From NCBI GenBank assembly GCA_021234155.1, contig JAJEKV010000031.1, forward strand, positions 6,522,748 to 6,586,747: 64,000 bases of DNA, read 5' to 3'. Under the pieces are notes generated by a model. The model was not told where the DNA came from and did not search any database. It was given only the letters and a program-made list of their open reading frames with translations. Positions within the stretch are counted from its first letter, which is position 1, and every line of letters starts with the position of its first letter. The translations under genes and the position numbers were made by a program. This document shows positions 32,386 through 43,449 of this stretch, piece by piece. The DNA is from Isoetes taiwanensis (lineage: Eukaryota; Streptophyta; Lycopodiopsida; Isoetales; Isoetaceae).

Positions 32386-34460
32386 AAATAATTTGTTATA
32401 GTCATACGAGACCATTATGCTACTACAACAATCTTAAACATCAAGAGAAGCACTTACATGTAGTGCTTGAACTGTTTTATTTTGCATCTTTTGCTCTATG
32501 AGGAATGGTATCATTATCTATTGTGGCTTTGACCTTATTGGACTATATCACTTCTTTTGATGTCCCAATTCCCATCTCCAAATGTTGCATGTTTTATTTC
32601 AAACATCTATCTAAAATGTAGCACCAGAACTTCTATCAATTATTTCTGTATATATGGTTTCAGATATGCCTCATTTTTAATTGTGGTTATCTTTAGCTTA
32701 GAAAAGAGTATTGCTACCGTTTGTTTACACATCAATTATCCACGCCTCCAAAAGTTACATCTTTATTTCAAACATTTATCTAAATTGTAGACGCCATCTA
32801 ATTTTATTAATTATTTTTGTATTTATAGTTTCAGAAGTACAATTTATCAATAATGTCAAGAAATTTGAATTGGTTACTAACATATAGGCAAAAGCCCTAC
32901 ATCTGTCCTTAGGTTCATATGTTTTTTCACAAGTTCAACGCTTAAAATTAATAGATCGGTAACATAAGTTTAGCCTTATACAATATGGAAGGCGAATTGA
33001 GTTATATACAATGTAGATATTACTAAATATATAATGGTAGAAAAGAGATTTAGTTTAGGAAAGAAAGAATGAATGATTTTTGTCAGTTCCTACTGCTTCA
33101 CATTTTCAACTGCAACCTCTCGACCATGTCCCAAGTGCAAACAATCGAAACTCGACCTCCATAACTTAAACCCTACAGTAACCTAGTAACACACGTAGTT
33201 TATATTTCAGAGTTCATGTCCTAGTCAGATTCAAACAGAATCTTGTGTCGTATCATCACGTATAGGGAGAGTGTTGATGCCAGAAGAAGGAATCTTAAAA
33301 CATCCCGGAAGCAGCTTATCCTAAAAATCCTCTCCCAAAAGCCCCTGGCCATGGACGGGCAACTCTCTCACTCCAGAAATGTGAAATGGCTTTGCGAATG
33401 GACTCAGAACGTCGACATTACCTTGAGGACTAAGTTTTATGGGCAGAAGACCACCATTTCTCCAAGAAGTGCCAAAGTAGCTTATGTCCAACATTTTTGT
33501 AGTCAATTGGCCTAGGAGGTGGCTGCGTAATACTGCCATATAGAGTGTTTGTATTTCTTTCGTTTCTAAAATTGACTGTGTAACTTGGTCCCTAGGGTAA
33601 TTTTTTTTCATTTCGGACGATGTGGCAAAGTCAAATTGCCATTTTGGAGCCCCTATACTGCACGAACAAAGAGACACCTGGGTTTCTACACGGTTGCTTC
33701 GTTGCTTGATAAGTTCTCCCGAACTGATCTTGGATTTTTTTGAACCTGCTCCCAGGGTCCTTGGATGGAGGATTCAATAATTAGATAGGGAAACCAAGCT
33801 CTGGGAGGGGGTGCATTAGCGTACAACCTCCCGGAGGAGCACCGCTAGGAAAGGCTGCCTCGGGAACTTTTTGGAGTCTGGCCTCTCCCCTAGCCGCGCA
33901 AAGTCCTCGCCTTGTATGACTTGGAAAAGCATGCCATTTACATGGTCGAAGATTCCACTGGAAGAAGTTGGAATTCAAAATTAAGCATGCAAGGTCCAAG
34001 TAGTCAACAAAAGATGCTCTACATCCTTGATCCCTTTGCCAAATTCGCTCTACCCAAAATATTTGCTTTGTCCATTTGTTGCAAAAATGCGTAGCATGAA
34101 CATGTCCACATCACCCATATCTTGCCATGTCATCAAAAATTAGTCCCATCACCCGATGAAAAACCAAAGTTGAACATTTTTTTTTAATGTTTGGCCTAGT
34201 CAAAAGTTGGCCTTGCTTACTTGGCATGACATGTCACCACTGGAGTGCCATATCATCATGTTCATGTCAACTTTTGCAAATTTCAATTTTCCCTACTCAT
34301 TTCATGGCAATTGAGAAAAATAACATTCGCCACATCATCATGCCATCTTTGCCATGTCATTCACCTAATTTTGCCATCTCATTGGTACACCTCACATTGT
34401 TACCCATTATTTCTCATGGCTAGACATGCCAATGGCACTTTCAAAGTATAAGCACCTAGA
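32386..34460. other. Spacer with a diverged 75-bp duplication
   Basis: Segments at about 32,590-32,665 and 32,757-32,835 are similar (TTTCAAACATNTATCTAAA, then AATTATTTNTGTAT). The stretch 34,100-34,440 is rich in GCCATGTCATC-like words, also common in the neighbouring LTRs. No coding gene is supported; frames near 33,243-33,677 are unrecognised. Confidence 0.55.
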
Positions 34461-36632
34461 ACTAAAACACGTCGATATTACCCTAAGAACCAATTGTTTT
34501 CCAACATGCCAAAATGATCAAGTTGCGACTAGTTTGTAGTTGACCTCTTTTAGATTTTGCATAATTATTTGTGTAATTAAGATATGAAGCTAAAACACTA
34601 GGCTATTAAACTGCATGATTCTAGCGTTTTAATCTGGATGAGACAATTGCCTATTAAGAACAGTGTTGGGCAGACTTTAGGTCCTATTCGAAAAATTCCT
34701 ATGGTTACTGTGATCAATCAGATATCTTGTGTTCAAAGCCGAAACCTTCCATTCTCTTAATAAAAAAAACATAAGAAAAACATTCCAAAAGATTCCTAGA
34801 CTCTGGAACTCCTCCTCTAACTCGTGGTTTGCATTCTTTTGATAGTTTATATAGATGAACTTATATGGAAGAAGTAACAATTTTCTTGCGTCCACATGGG
34901 GATCTTGCCAAATGAGAGAGTGCACACCCAAATAAGAGGGTGCACACACAACATTGTGATTGCCTAGACTCTAGAACTCCTCCTCTGGCTTGTGTTTTGC
35001 ATTCTTTTAATAGTTTATATAGATGAACTTATATGGAAGAAGTGACAATTTTCTTGCGTTCGCATGGGGACCTTGCCAAATGAGAGAGTATACACACAAC
35101 ATTGTGATTGCTTTGTTGGCTCCTGGTCCATTCACCATGTGATGGGGTTAATGTTCATACCATGCCAGTACACATGGTAAGAGGTTGACATGTTTGTTAG
35201 CCCAAGCCAAGTCCGAGTCAAATGTAATATAATTTGCATGAACAATTTCCTATGTAATTAACAAGGTAGAGGCATTTCAGGGAAGCATGATCGATTTAAT
35301 TTTAGAAGTACAAAGGAACTAGGTTATTACGTGGGGCAAACTTTCATTACATGGAGTATTAAATTTCATTGTTCTTTTTTGGGTTTTGGTCCATTCATGG
35401 TAAGAGCTTAACAAGCTTGTTAGCCCAAGCCAAGTTCGAGACGAATGTAATGTAATGGGCATGAACATTCTCCTATGTAATTAACAAGGTAGGGGCAATT
35501 TTGAATATATGAGATTTCAAAGCATGATCAATATTAGAAGTATACACAACTAAAACACGTCGATATTACCATAAGAACCAATTGTTTTCAAACATGCCAA
35601 AATGATCAAGTTGCGACTAGTTTGTAGTTGACCTCTTTTAGATTTTGCATAATTATTTGTGTAATTAAGATATGAAGCTAAAACACTAGGCTATTAAACT
35701 GCATGATTCTAGCGTTTTAATCAGACAATTGCCTATTAAGAACAGTGTTGGGCAGACTTTAGATCCTATAAAAAAAGTTCCTATGGTTACTGTGGTCAAT
35801 CAGATATCTTGTGTTCAAAGCTGGAACCTTCTTAATAAAAAAACCATAAGAAAAATAGTCCAAAAGATTCCTAGACTCTGGAACTCCTCCTCTGACTCGT
35901 GGTTTGCATTCTTTTGATAGTTTATATAGATGAACTTATATGGAAGAAGTGACAATTTTCTTGCGTCCACATGGGGATCTTGCCAAATGAGAGAGTGCAC
36001 ACACAACATTGTGATTGCCTAGACTCTGGAACTCCTCCTCTGGCTCGTGGTTTGCATTCTTTTAATAGTTTATATAGATGAACTTATATGGAAAAAGTGA
36101 CAATTTTATTGCGTTCGCATGGGGACCTTGCCAAATGAGAGAGTATACACACAACATTGTGATTGCTTTGTTGGCTTTTGGTCCATTCACCATGTGATGG
36201 GGTTAATGTTCATACCCATGCCAGTACACATGGTAAGAGGTTGACATGTTTGTTAGCCCATCAAATGTAATATAATGTGCATGAACAATTTCCTATGTAA
36301 TTAACAAGGTAGAGGCATTTCAGGGAAGCATGATCGATTTAATTTGAGAAGTACAAAGAAACTAGGTTATTATATGGGGCAAACTTTCATTACATGGAGT
36401 ATTAAATTTCATTGTTCTTTTTTGGGTTTTGGTCCATTCACCATGTGATGGATAATGTTCATAACCCATGCGAGTACACATGGTAAGAGCTCAACAAGCT
36501 TGTTAGCCCAAGCCAAGTTCGAGTCAAATGTAATGTAATGGGCATGAACATTCTCCTATGTAATTAACAAGGTAGGGGCAATTTTGAACATATGAGATTT
36601 CAAAGCATGATCAATATTAGAAGTATATACAA
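34461..36632. repeat. Nested tandem duplication, two units of about 1.09 kb
   Basis: Unit 1 (34461-35549) and unit 2 (35550-36632) are near copies; for example GTCGATATTA occurs at 34471 and 35560. Within each unit are two smaller duplications: a block with GACTCTGGAACTCCTCCTCT and ATATAGATGAACTTATATGG, and a block with TTGGGTTTTGGTCCATTCA, ACAAGGTAGGGGCA and related words. The structure is therefore A-B-B'-C-C' repeated twice. Short open frames inside are not conserved proteins. Confidence 0.88.
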
Positions 36633-36644
36633 CAAATTTATTTC

Positions 36645-36665
36645 GGCGGCCAAGGCCGCCGCGAA
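36645..36665. repeat. Short GC palindrome
   Basis: GGCGGCCAAGGCCGCC is a perfect inverted repeat around AA in AT-rich surroundings, just after the tandem duplication. Confidence 0.6.
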
Positions 36666-37555
36666 CATTTCTCTTTCCCAACTCCCTTGCATTTGGGGAA
36701 AGAAGTTGGTATTGGCATAGTGGCTAAGCAAACATATTCCTGCAGTGACCCGCTTATAGATATGTGTCAGTTTAAGAAATGGCCAGATTTGAACCTATGC
36801 TATTGCCTTCTAGATACTATGTTTTTGCTACCAAATCGTATTTCTTGCTTGAATCTGAAATGTGCTGTGAAATTTTCTTCTTCTGATCTTTTGGGTCCTT
36901 GTTCCGTTCCTTGCTAATTCTTTTGCCCTAATCATTTGAGGTTTTCCCGTTTTCGTGCTTATCCCTGCCGAACTTCTTGATTCGATCCTCTGGGCTAAGA
37001 TTTTGCTCTTTTGCTGTTGGAATTAAGGTAATGCCAGTATTCTTAATTAAACATTTGGTACAAATGAAAAATGGTGTGTTGACCAAACGGGTAACGAGAG
37101 AAGTTTCATAAGAAAACAAAATGTGAAGAAAGTGTGAACAAGATACTTAGCGGGCCGCGGATGGAGAGACTGCAGTAGAAGCGGAGATAGAAGCAAATAA
37201 GAGATCAGTCTGAGGCCTGGGGGAAATCCGCCTACTGTGAATAGGTTTGGGTGCTAGATTGAATCCAACAGGGCAATCTAGATTTGAGCGGTTGTCCGAA
37301 GATCGCATGGCAGATCCGATTGCATAAGATTGGCGGCCGCCTGTTGGTGGGAATCTAGATTGAGTGATCCGATTGCATAAGTTCGTGGTGCAGATCTGAT
37401 TTCATAAGTTCGTATGTGAAACGTCCGACGGCTTGCATAAGTTGTCGACCAGTTTGCACAACTCTGCCGACCAGTTTGCATGATATCCGATTACTGGAGC
37501 TCGTCAGATTGGAGAAGTAGGCTGCTTCGATCTAAGAGGAAGAAACGTAGGAGGC
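36666..37555. other. Spacer with short GATCCGATTGCATAAG repeats
   Basis: At 37,300-37,480 the words GATCCGATTGCATAAG and GACCAGTTTGCA recur imperfectly. No gene is recognised. Confidence 0.5.
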
Positions 37556-37720
37556 TGAGAATTGGCATTCTTGAGTTCAATTCCCATGCAAGCAACGAGG
37601 TCGAGACCACTGAGCATTGTTTCTTCTTATGTCCCACACTCAGTCAACCTGCTCATGGCTTCTATGTCTCTTCCAAGTGACATTCACAAGTCAGCCGGTG
37701 CTTTTGGCTGTCTATCCAGA
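37556..37720 (+). pseudogene. Possible LINE zf-RVT fragment
   Basis: The plus frame reads NEVETTEHCFFLCPTLSQPA, close to the E-T-x-EH-x-FF-x-CP core of the zinc-binding region that follows RT in plant non-LTR elements. The expected upstream Cys pair reads SHAS instead. No RT or tail is visible. Confidence 0.35.
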
Positions 37721-38139
37721 GGCCCGGACCAAAATGCAAAGCCGTGCCTTTCATTTGGCTTCGGATTGGTTACTATGGTCAATTTGGAAGTGAAGAAGAT
37801 TTTGTATCTTTAATGGCCTAGATATTCCTGATGCTTGTGTCCTACAGGATGCAAAAGATAGAATTACAGGGTTACTCTATGCTTGCCCCTGCCAAGCGAG
37901 ACCTAATTTTTGAGGTTTATCTGCAAGTCCCTACTTATGCATAGGTGGGTTGGGTTATGATCATCCTCTTTGTCAGCTTTTGTTCCTACCATTGCTAATG
38001 TATATGTTTCTATTACGGTATTTTAGTACAATCTGTCGTCCTTAAAAAAAGAAAAAGCCAACTCGTAGGCCCTGAAACCAACGCCTTCACGTACGAGAAG
38101 AGAAGAAAGGTATACGTCTGGGATTGCCACATGGCAGCA

Positions 38140-38253
38140 TAAGGACACGTGTGTATGCCAAATCAGCAATTCACCACGTTACTAGCCATTTCGATAACCC
38201 GATATCAGGTTTTAGATGATTAGGGTTTTTGGTATTGGCTGGCCCTCCATCCC
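38140..38253 (+). promoter_or_regulatory. 5' region of the CCCH/CwfJ gene: ACGT element and telo-box
   Basis: GGACACGTGTG near 38,150 is an ACGT-core (G-box/ABRE-like) site. TTAGGGTTT at 38220-38228 is a telo-box, common in the 5' leaders of plant housekeeping genes. No clear TATA box is seen. Confidence 0.45.
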
Positions 38254-41230
38254 ATGGCAACTGATAGTGCAGTCCCTCGAGTTCTTTTCTGTGGCGATGT
38301 ATTTGGGCAACTAACATCTCTCTTCAAACGTGTTACTAATGTGAGTCTTCTCTTGGTTCTGTGCTTTTTTTATTAGTTGTAACGAAGATGGGCTATAATC
38401 TCCGTGACTTGTTCAGGTAAACAAAAAAAATGGACCTTTCGATGCGTTGTTATGTGTGGGCCAATTTTTTCCCAATGATGATACTGATGTGAAAGAAATG
38501 AGAGAATATTTTGAAGGAGTTCAGAAGGTGCCCCTTCCTACTTATTTTACTGGTGGATATGGAGCAGGAGCCACTGAATTGCTTTGTTCTGCAAAATCCA
38601 AGGCGCAGAAGATGGGCATTACTATGGAAGGAATAGAGGTTTGCAAAAATCTTTATTGGCTCAGAGGAAGTGGTCGCTTTCTTCTTAAAGGTGCAAAGTT
38701 TTCACTTCATTTTTGAGTCTGTAAATTGATGGCTGTGTTTTTAATATAACCTTTTTATGTGTAGGTCTTTCCATTGTATACCTGGGCGGAAAATGTGATA
38801 TGTCCGTATATCAGAACATAAAGCATGCCACAGAAACTGAGACATTTCATGAAGATGACATTGATACCTTGCGTGCCTTTGCAGATGAACGATCCATAAC
38901 AGATTTTTTTCTGACATATCCTTTTTTATTTGTCATTTTCTATTTGTATACTTTTTTCTGTAATATTTCTATGTATTGTAATTATGGATTACCTTGACAT
39001 TATTACGAATGAGTGGCCCCAAGGAATCATAAATGGCATAAAAGCAGATGAAACTTCTGCTGAATTTTTGCAATCAGTATCTGGAAGCCGTGTGATTGCC
39101 GAGATTGCAGCCGAGCTGAAGCCAAGGTGGTCATTTTAGTTTTCATACTTTGTGTCGATGCTTTTCATAAACTTACATAATCCCTCGCATTTACCAAAAC
39201 AACTTGAGATGCACATCCTTGGAAAACATTGGACTTAAATTTTCCTTTGGGCTCTTATGGTGCTTGTTATGCATCGATTAGGTAGCTATAGGCTTCATTT
39301 TAAATAATTAAGGTTCAAGTTAGTAGTTTGAGAGTTGTGAAATGATAATTGGTAACCAACATGATTAGAATACAGACAAGCAGTAAATAGATCTTCTAGA
39401 ATCTTGAATATGTATATTGAAGGATTAGTATAACCCCAAAATCGCTGTTGCATTCTTTTTATTCTTGATCCGAAGCTACGCTAACGTGATTATGGCAGGT
39501 ACCACATTGCAGGATCGGGTGGTGTGTTCTATACACGCGACCCGTATTTTAATGAAGGTGCATCACATGTGACCCGTTTCGTCGGACTTGCAGCTGTGGG
39601 AAATGACAAGCAGCAGGTTTGAGTCTGATGTTGCAACTGCCTAACACAGTCAAATGAGACAGTTTTTAATTTTTTCCTCCTACTTGCATATCTGGGCATC
39701 GAATCTTCTCAATCCGAATTGTTTCTTTTTGGATTTTTAGAACCTCACAAGTTTGTCCTTTTTTTCACATGTTTAAATACTTCATTGTTCTTTGTAGAAA
39801 TTCTTGCATGCACTTTCTTCAAGACCTGCTACATGCATGTCTTCGGCAGAGCTATCAGTGAGACCAGCAAATACCACCACTTCACCTTACAATAGGACTG
39901 TAGATCAGGATACTGAAATGGGACAGCCATCGACTGATGCAGAATCGTTGGAGGGACAATATTGGAGGTATGATACACCTCGCAACAAAAGGCAGAAGCG
40001 TGCAGACACTGAAGGGAATCCTTGTTTTGAGTTTATTTCAAAAGGCACCTGTTCCCGTGGAGCACTTTGCAGATTCAGGCATGACCTGGGGAATGGGGTA
40101 CCAATCCCAAAGAACTCGTGCTATGATTTTCTAATGAGAGGTAAATGTGAGAGAGGTGCAGATTGCAAGTTTCGGCATCCAACACAAGATAACATGGAAG
40201 CAGGGTATGGAGGTATTGCTGACTTGCTTAATTCTGCTTTAGATTTGAACATTTCTGTTTTCTAGGAAATTAGAGTGGATTTGACTTTTATCCTGCTATA
40301 TCGTGTTTGAGGATTGCATAATGATGACTGTAGGTCAAATGGGGTTCCAAAAGGCAAAACATCAGACTTTTGTTGGTTTTGCCTCTCAAGCCCTGATGTG
40401 GAGTCGCATTTGGTTTTCAGTATTGGTGACCACTGTTATTGTACCTTAGCCAAGGGACCACTCGTCAGGGATCATATCTTACTTCTTCCAATTGAACATG
40501 TGCCTTCAATGTTCTGCTTATCTGCATCAGCAGAAACGGAATTGCAAAAATATAAAGATGCTTTTAAACGTTGTTGTAATTCCTTTAGTAAGTCTCTGAT
40601 AGTCTTTGAACGAAATCTACATCTACGGCTTAGAACAGGAAACAGCCACGCTCATCTTCAGGTGGGTTCGTTTCTTTTTCCTTCGTTCTTTAGCTAAGCT
40701 AGACATAGTTCATAAGATGTTAACATATCTGTGCAGATTATTCCTATACCATCTTCTAAAGCATCGGATTGCCGTGATGCATTTCAAAATGCAGCAAGTC
40801 AACATGGTTTTGAGTTTGAAATAACCCAGAAAGGTAATATTGGCTTGAAGAAATTTGCCCTGTCACTCCTAGCCAATTGATATTGGGAGATGGTAATTTC
40901 AGGTGAGAATGTATTGGGATTGAGGAGGTCATTGCGCAACTCCAATTATTTCTACGTTGAGCTGCCGGACGGGACAATTTTAACCCATTCACTTGCTGCT
41001 GAAGAAAAGATACCCATGCAATTTGGAAGAGAGGTACACCCAAACCTCCTTCATTTCATTTCTTCATTTTTCTCAATTCATATTGTATGTGATAGGTTGT
41101 GGCACAACTGCTAGATATGCCAGAGAGAGCAGATTGGAAAGAGTGCAAGGTAACAAAAGAGGAGGAAGTTGAAATGGTGGAGGAGTTCAAAAGGCGGTTT
41201 TCAGAATATGACCCCATGCAAAGCTCGTGA
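38254..41230 (+). CDS. CwfJ-like CCCH zinc finger protein (CWF19-like 1 family), 10 exons, 615 aa
   Basis: Exons: 38254-38340, 38417-38690, 38765-38915, 39007-39126, 39499-39616, 39798-40204, 40334-40661, 40737-40833, 40903-41033, 41096-41230; 1848 bases in frame. The N-terminal third is the metallophosphoesterase-like CWF19/Drn1 domain (VLFCGDVFGQL, LLCVGQFFPND, GSGRFLLKG). Two CCCH fingers, both CX8CX5CX3H, are at about residues 326-345 and 358-377. CwfJ C-terminal domain 1 follows (FCWFCLSSPDVESHLV, DHILLLPIEHVPS, SHAHLQ), then domain 2 (YFYVELPDGTILTH, QFGREVVAQLLDMPERADWK). The best match I know is Arabidopsis zinc finger CCCH protein 64. The family works with lariat debranching and the spliceosome. 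All introns are GT-AG except intron 3, which is AT-AC. The gene looks intact. Confidence 0.95.
38916..39006 (+). other. AT-AC (U12-type) intron 3 of the CCCH/CwfJ gene
   Basis: The intron begins ATATCCTT, the U12 5' splice consensus, and ends TTATTAC. ACCTTGAC at 38991-38998 matches the U12 branch site, with its branch A about nine bases from the 3' end. Joining CTGAC to GAATGAG keeps the frame and gives the family-conserved LTNEWP. No GT-AG alternative restores the frame. Confidence 0.85.
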
Positions 41231-41382
41231 CAGTTATGTGGAAGGGAGATCGCCATGTAAGATTGTTATACTTGGTATGGCTGTTCCTGGGCCTTTTCTC
41301 CATCATAAAGGGTGGTTTTACAATGCTGTATAATTGTCTACATTACTATTTTTTACCCTTACCCTTACGGACTATTCTTATC

Positions 41383-41518
41383 AAGGTTTATGAAATGACG
41401 GAAAGCTTTTCAGATCTTAATAAAGAAAGCGAGCTACTATAGAAACATAAAAGGTTTATGAAATGACGGAAAGCTGTTCAGATCTTAATAAAGAAAGTGA
41501 GCTACTATAGAAACATAA
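41383..41518 (+). repeat. 68-bp tandem duplication in the 3' region, doubling a poly(A) signal
   Basis: Copies at 41383-41450 and 41451-41518 differ at about three bases. Each contains CTTAATAAAG, so AATAAA occurs at 41419-41424 and 41487-41492, about 190 and 260 bases past the stop codon of the CCCH/CwfJ gene. Confidence 0.85.
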
Positions 41519-42395
41519 GAGTGGCATGCAGGGATGCAAGGCTTGTAATGGATTAAAACATGCAAAGATGCAATGCAAAACATGATGGAAAATGTCATTA
41601 AGCTCTTAAAACTTCGAAGAGCATAAGCATATGGACGACCTCAGCTGTGAAAACTCTAAAGACAGATTCTGGAGGGAAACAAGGATGTAAAGCTTCCACG
41701 ATACATTCAGCACAACATATATCAAAAGCTTTATGCCAGAAGCCTCCAAATTTTTAGCTGTCTATTATTGCCAGATCAGGAGCCAAGGCCATTCAGTTAG
41801 AAGTCTACAAAGTTTTACTTAACATCCACTTTTACCCAATAATACCCCATCTTTGTCTGCTTCAGGCACAAAACAATGTGCCCATAAATCGTGGAACAGA
41901 TATGGTGGGGGTTTGAAGTAGAAAGTTTGATTCCACACGGTTTGGTTTAATCCACTTTACCCTCAGGAAACTGGAGGGCAGCCCTCTGTGCACAACACTG
42001 CACCTTGTTTCTGTTTAATACATTAAACATTCTTTATGTTGTTGTAGTTGTGATCATCCGACATCGTGCCATAACGTCTTCAATACGAAGGTTGTGGGGG
42101 ACCCACTCCACCTATCAGATCCACGACGTTGTTATTCTGTATTTATTCTCTATATGATAAGATGTTAGAAAGGGACAAATATCAGGGGCATGTACTAATG
42201 CTCCTATCATTAATGTGGAACTTTACATTGATTACAACCATCAAATATCCGAATACATTATGCCTGGATCACAAACAAAAAATTGTTTTTGCATACAAAA
42301 GATAGATAGGTAATATTTTTTAGGTCATGCAAAAGGGTCAGGCCCATCTTCCCAACGCTCACACTATCTCCCCCCGATTGGGGTTATTAAAAAAA
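41519..42395. other. Spacer, nothing recognised
   Basis: AT-rich sequence without a conserved frame. Confidence 0.55.
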
Positions 42396-42399
42396 AAGA

Positions 42400-42446
42400 A
42401 GGGAAACCCTTCCAAATTTCCCTGAAATCCAGAAGGGTTTCCATAA
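42400..42446. repeat. Inverted pair of the AAGGGTTTCC motif
   Basis: GGGAAACCCTTCC and GAAGGGTTTCCAT face each other across about 17 bases. The same motif is highly repeated at 57.2-57.6 kb. Confidence 0.75.
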
Positions 42447-42814
42447 GAATATTATATTTTTAGGTTTTCAACGCATCCACCGGTAATTAATGCATAAAAT
42501 TAAATTTTTACGGCTCTGGTTCTTACTCTTCTTCCGGCAGAGAGCTCCATCGATGAGCTATTTTGTGGCGCCAGGCCGGCGGAGTGCCTCATTTTTGGAT
42601 TGGACGAGCTCTTTTGAGGCACTAGGAGACGATCTTCCTGCCCAGGTGCTTCTTGTTGTGTTCTTCTTCCTTTTTCGTTTTTTTTTTGCTATTTTTAACG
42701 GTTCTTGTTGCATTTGCAGGTCGTTCTTGCAGTTTTGGTGGCTACATAGTTCTTGGCAGAGATCTGGCATAGTTCTTGTTCATGGCGGATCTGTGTATTT
42801 TCCTGCCGGGTCTT

Positions 42815-43036
42815 GGCAGAAAAATTAAACTGCACCACAAATTTCAATCCCTGCCCATTAATCGATCCCCCTGTTATGCCCACATTTTCAGCATCCTCGG
42901 CCAAAATCACATACCATCGATTCTTCCCATCTGCTGGATAATCTCCCTGTTTTGTGCCGCCAAAAATTGTGGCATCGGCATGGAGATGCAGGGTCACATT
43001 AGATCCAAAATACACAGATCGGCCAAGATTCTCCAT
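42815..43036 (-). pseudogene. Polygalacturonase-like (pectinase family) exon fragment
   Basis: The minus frame reads SVYFGSNVTLHLHADATIFG, then DYPADGKNRWYVILAEDAEN, VGITGGSINGQG and LKFVVQF. This matches the N-terminal parallel beta-helix region of plant polygalacturonases and related GH28 proteins (xSNVTLxL, RWYVxLAEN, ITGGGxIxGQG). It stops abruptly after FVVQF and runs into unrelated sequence. No catalytic NxD, DD or GHG motif is present. It is a gene fragment, not a gene. Confidence 0.75.
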
Positions 43037-43040
43037 AGTT

Positions 43041-43249
43041 CAAAACATCCTTATATTCCCCATCATTTTGGGATCTGGCAAGATCGTTTGGATCTGAACA
43101 GGCTTGCATGCATTGATCTTAATGCACTATGCAAGTAAGAGGAAAAATTGTGGCACATCATGCGGCCAAATGAAGATGGCACGAACAGTGCTGCTGCTCC
43201 AGAAGCTGTGGACGCTGTTCCATTGGATGCTGACGTTTTGAGGAAGTAG
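43041..43249. other. Short spacer left of the giant TIR element
   Basis: A plus frame at 43161-43248 (MRPNEDGTNSAAAPEAVDAV, ending LRK and a stop) could be the end of an exon, but I do not recognise it. Confidence 0.4.
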
Positions 43250-43253
43250 AGAA

Positions 43254-43278
43254 AAGTCGTATTTAATTAAAGTGGGAC
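43254..43278 (+). repeat. Left terminal inverted repeat of the giant element
   Basis: Matches the right end in reverse complement with one base of difference. Subterminal GGGACTC words follow at about 43292 and 43313. Confidence 0.75.
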
Positions 43279-43449
43279 AAATCTTGAATTTTGGGACTCG
43301 GACTGAAAATGGGACTCACACACCATAAAAGAAATTTCTGAATTGATTGCTTGAATAGAATTACACATGATACACATAGAATTGGGTTACTTGTTTTCCT
43401 CATAAATTTTACAAACCACTAGTTGAGATAGTTTTCAAACTTCTCAATA

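Noticed and set aside
33781-34094. Overlapping frames on both strands near 34 kb
   Set aside because: Neither has a recognisable domain and the sequence is not followed by further exons.
36690-36810. tRNA-like sequence with a good A box (TGGCATAGTGG)
   Set aside because: The only B-box-like word (GGTTCAAATC) is on the opposite strand, so no tRNA or SINE arrangement exists.
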